From the NCBI RefSeq assembly GCF_001426885.1, contig NZ_LMFP01000033.1, forward strand, positions 62,263 through 126,262: a stretch of 64,000 nt of DNA, written 5' to 3'. This DNA is from Pelomonas sp. Root1444 (GTDB taxonomy: Bacteria; Pseudomonadota; Gammaproteobacteria; Burkholderiales; Burkholderiaceae_C). Below the pieces are notes generated by a model. That model ran no database searches. It saw nothing but the letters and a program-made list of their open reading frames with translations, and had not been told where the DNA came from. The position numbers and the translations under genes were made by a program. This document shows positions 61,767 to 64,000 of this stretch, in pieces. Each line of letters starts with the position of its first letter. Positions within the stretch are counted from its first letter, which is position 1.

Positions 61767-62894
61767 ATGGATTTCGATTTCTCTGAAGACCAGGAAGCCC
61801 TGCGCGACGCCGTGCGCCGCTTCGTTGACAAGGACTACACGTTCGACCGCAGGACGAAGATCCAACGCGCCGGCGGCTTCGACCGCGGCGTCTGGGACGG
61901 CCTCGCAGGCCTGGGGCTGACGGCGCTGGCCGTGCCGGAAGCCCATGGCGGTCTGGGCTTCGGCGCCGTCGAGGCCATGGTGGTCATGGAAGAACTGGGG
62001 CGCGGGCTGGTCATGGAGCCGCTGGCGCAGGGCGCGCTGATTGCACCGGCTGTACTCCGCCATGCACCGGATGAGCTGCAGGCGGCCTGGCTGCCGCGCA
62101 TTGCCGGCGGCGAAGCGCTGGTCGCGCTGGCTCACCAGGAAGGCAGGTCGCGCTACCGCCTCAATCAGGTCGCCACGCGCGCCGTCGACGCCAAGCTGAC
62201 CGGCGTGAAGAGCCTGGTGCCCGCCGGCGACATGGCCGACGCCTTCATCGTGCCCGCCCGCGTCGCGGGCACGGACGACGCGCCGCACGGTGTCGCGCTC
62301 TATCTCGTCGAACGCGAAGCCGCCGGCGTGCACACGCGGCCGTATGCGCTTTACGACGGCTCGCGCGCTGCCGAGGTCCATTTCGACAACACGCCCGCTC
62401 AGCTCATCGCCGGCCCCGACCAGGGCCTGATGCTGCTGGAGCTGGCGGCCGACATCGGCATCGCCGCGCAGGCCGCCGAGGCGGTGGGCGTCATGGAGAA
62501 GTACCTCGCGCTGACCGTCGAGTACATGAACACACGCAAGCAGTTCGGCGTGGCGATCAGCAGCTTCCAGGCGCTGCGTCACCGCGCGGCCGACGTGAAG
62601 ATGCAGCTCGAACTGGCCCGCTCGATGAGCTACTACGCCACGCTGCGCCTGGGCGACGTGCCAGCCGTGCGGCGCCGGGCGCTGTCGCAGGCCAAGGTGC
62701 AGCTCGGCCAGGCGATGCGCTTCGTCGGTCAGCAATGCACCCAGCTGCACGGCGGCATCGGCGTGACCGACGAGTATGCCGGCAGCCATTACTTCAAGCG
62801 CCTGACCGTCATGGAGATGCAGTGGGGCGACACGCTGCACCACCTCGGCGAGGTCAGCCAGCGCATGCAGGACACGGCGGGCGTCTTCGCCTGA
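61767..62894 (+). CDS. Acyl-CoA dehydrogenase family protein (second of pair)
   Basis: A 375-residue acyl-CoA dehydrogenase-like protein starting MDFDFSEDQEALRDAVRRF. RKQFGVAISSFQALRHRAADV and LHGGIGVTDEY show the flavin-binding core. It is cotranscribed with the upstream gene. The FAD-contact region of the first half is more divergent (AHQEGRSRYRLNQ), so it may be the non-catalytic partner in a heteromer; this is inference. Confidence 0.88.
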   Translation: MDFDFSEDQEALRDAVRRFVDKDYTFDRRTKIQRAGGFDRGVWDGLAGLGLTALAVPEAHGGLGFGAVEAMVVMEELGRGLVMEPLAQGALIAPAVLRHAPDELQAAWLPRIAGGEALVALAHQEGRSRYRLNQVATRAVDAKLTGVKSLVPAGDMADAFIVPARVAGTDDAPHGVALYLVEREAAGVHTRPYALYDGSRAAEVHFDNTPAQLIAGPDQGLMLLELAADIGIAAQAAEAVGVMEKYLALTVEYMNTRKQFGVAISSFQALRHRAADVKMQLELARSMSYYATLRLGDVPAVRRRALSQAKVQLGQAMRFVGQQCTQLHGGIGVTDEYAGSHYFKRLTVMEMQWGDTLHHLGEVSQRMQDTAGVFA

Positions 62895-62911
62895 GGCCTG
62901 CGGCGAGCCGC

Positions 62912-62917
62912 GACAAT
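62912..62917 (+). promoter_or_regulatory. -10-like GACAAT next to rsuA start
   Basis: GACAAT ends 6 nt before ATG 62924, with no Shine-Dalgarno sequence, in the string CGCGACAATCCGG that also precedes msbA. A leaderless transcript is implied. Confidence 0.45.
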
Positions 62918-62923
62918 CCGGGC

Positions 62924-63667
62924 ATGCCCAAGCCCCAGCGACTCGACCAGATCCTCTTCTCCCAAGGTTTCGGCACCCGGCGCCTGTGCGCCGGGCTGAT
63001 CGCCCATGGCGAAGTGAAGGTCGGCGGCGAGGTCGTCGACGAGCCCTGGGCCGAATTCGACACCGCGGGCCTGACCTTCGAGGTCGCCGGCCAGGTCTGG
63101 CCGTATGTCGACAAGGCGCTCGTGCTGCTGCACAAGCCGGCCGGCTACGAGTGCTCGCAGAAGCCCAAGCACCACCCCAGCGTCATGAGCCTGCTGCCGG
63201 CGCCGTTGCGCGAGCGCGGCGTGCAGCCGATCGGACGGCTGGACGAGGACACGACCGGCCTGCTGCTTATGACCGACGACGGCACGCTCATCCACCAGCT
63301 CACGTCGCCCAAGCACCATGTGCCCAAGGTCTACGAGGCGCGCTGCAAGCATCCGCTGACAGGGGCGATGGTCGAGCAATTGCTGGCCGGCGTGGAGCTG
63401 AAGGAGCCTGAAAGCAAGACGCCGGGCAAGTTCCAGCGCCCCCCCGAGGTCAGCAAGGCCGAAGGCGCCGAGATCGTCGACGAGACGCTGCTGCGCCTGA
63501 CGCTGATCGAAGGCAAGTACCACCAGGTCAAACGCATGGTGGCGGCCGTCGGCAACCGGGTCGAGGCCCTGCACCGGCCGCAGTTCGGCGCGCTGACGCT
63601 GCCGGCGGACCTGGCGCCCGGGCAATGGCGCTGGGTCGCCAGCCCGGCCGACGTCTGGGGACAATGA
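62924..63667 (+). CDS. rsuA: 16S rRNA pseudouridine(516) synthase
   Basis: A 247-residue RsuA-family pseudouridine synthase. An N-terminal S4-like domain (LDQILFSQGFGTRRLCAGLI) precedes the catalytic domain with the active-site aspartate in GRLDEDTTGLLLMT, and KPAGYECSQKPKHHPSV and YHQVKRMVAAVGNRVEALHR close the fold. ATG 62924 is supported by the family start; in-frame codons back to 62735 are shadow. It ends just before ribF. Confidence 0.95.
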   Translation: MPKPQRLDQILFSQGFGTRRLCAGLIAHGEVKVGGEVVDEPWAEFDTAGLTFEVAGQVWPYVDKALVLLHKPAGYECSQKPKHHPSVMSLLPAPLRERGVQPIGRLDEDTTGLLLMTDDGTLIHQLTSPKHHVPKVYEARCKHPLTGAMVEQLLAGVELKEPESKTPGKFQRPPEVSKAEGAEIVDETLLRLTLIEGKYHQVKRMVAAVGNRVEALHRPQFGALTLPADLAPGQWRWVASPADVWGQ

Positions 63668-63672
63668 GGGTC

Positions 63673-64000
63673 ATGCGAGTTTTCAGAGGCTTTCACCACC
63701 CTGGCATCGCGCCGGCCTGCGCGCTGACCATCGGCAACTTCGACGGCGTGCACCGCGGCCACCAGGCCATGCTGGCGCTGCTGCAGTCCGAGGCGCGGCA
63801 CAGGAACCTGCCGACCTGCGTGCTGACTTTCGAGCCGCATCCGCGCGACTTCTTTGCCGCCAGGGCCGGCAAGCCAGAACTCGCGCCGGCGCGCATCGCC
63901 ACGCTGCGCGACAAGCTGGGCGAGCTGGAGCGTTGCGGCGTCGACCAGGTCGTCATCCTGCGCTTCGACGAGGCGCTGGCCTCGCTGCCGGCCCAGGACT
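63673..64000 (+). CDS. ribF: Bifunctional riboflavin kinase / FAD synthetase, N-terminal part (cut by window end)
   Basis: The first 109 codons of RibF, which phosphorylates riboflavin and adenylylates FMN. IGNFDGVHRGHQAML contains the nucleotidyltransferase HxGH motif, and TFEPHPRDFF follows. The 3' end lies outside the window. ATG 63673 is preferred; ATG 63664, which overlaps the rsuA stop, would add three residues (MRV) and cannot be excluded. Confidence 0.93.
   Translation, partial: MRVFRGFHHPGIAPACALTIGNFDGVHRGHQAMLALLQSEARHRNLPTCVLTFEPHPRDFFAARAGKPELAPARIATLRDKLGELERCGVDQVVILRFDEALASLPAQD

Overview
The window looks like chromosomal core DNA from a very GC-rich betaproteobacterium of the order Burkholderiales, probably near the Roseateles/Mitsuaria/Rubrivivax/Leptothrix group. 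This is inferred from gene order (serC-pheA-tyrA-aroA/cmk-rpsA-ihfB-lapA-lapB-heptose genes), an aroA-cmk fusion, short FeoB, and a PEP-CTERM/PrsT locus. No database search was possible. Genes are dense, usually with 1 to 20 nt overlaps. I saw no tRNA, rRNA, CRISPR array, insertion sequence or prophage, and no gene-free stretch longer than about 270 bp.

Layout. 1-4753: serine and aromatic amino acid synthesis (serC end, pheA, tyrA, aroA-cmk). 4922-7041: rpsA and ihfB; a good sigma70-type promoter for rpsA lies inside the cmk part of the fusion. 7197-18674: an envelope/LPS block: lapA-lapB, two glycosyltransferase-like genes, the ADP-heptose pathway (gmhA, hldE1, hldE2, gmhB), DUF5672 and RgpF-like proteins, two tandem heptosyltransferases on the minus strand, and msbA. 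18671-24456: a small ComEA-like gene, a patatin phospholipase, dnaE and a membrane protein. 24729-29751: a secreted GH43 arabinanase, an unknown membrane protein, a periplasmic cyclophilin, and feoAB behind a Fur box.

29786-41548 is the most unusual part: two divergent three-gene signalling operons sharing a 127 bp promoter region. The minus-strand arm encodes a receiver/ATPase protein whose phospho-accepting histidine is replaced by glutamine, an orphan UrtA/AmiC-like periplasmic binding protein, and a 1264-residue hybrid kinase with a repeat-like insertion inside its first receiver. The plus-strand arm encodes two membrane kinases with degenerate receivers and a shared C-terminal tail, then an RpfG-type HD-GYP c-di-GMP phosphodiesterase. 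Translational coupling within each arm suggests one pathway that reads a periplasmic small molecule and adjusts c-di-GMP.

41572-64000: trhO, an alpha/beta hydrolase, an aot-like basic amino acid ABC transporter with a deacylase (aotO type) and two binding proteins, a DUF454 protein, prlC, a coiled-coil periplasmic protein, yaeQ, a small acetyltransferase, argG, murB and yajQ (divergent), an aspartic protease, prsT with a PEP-CTERM protein carrying a near-perfect sigma54 promoter, two acyl-CoA dehydrogenases, rsuA and the start of ribF.

Two genome-style signals recur. One is a roughly 95 bp structured intergenic repeat (two clear copies and possibly a related piece inside a kinase gene). The other is a set of -10-like hexamers ending 6-11 nt before the start codon of genes that lack a Shine-Dalgarno sequence, which suggests leaderless mRNAs.
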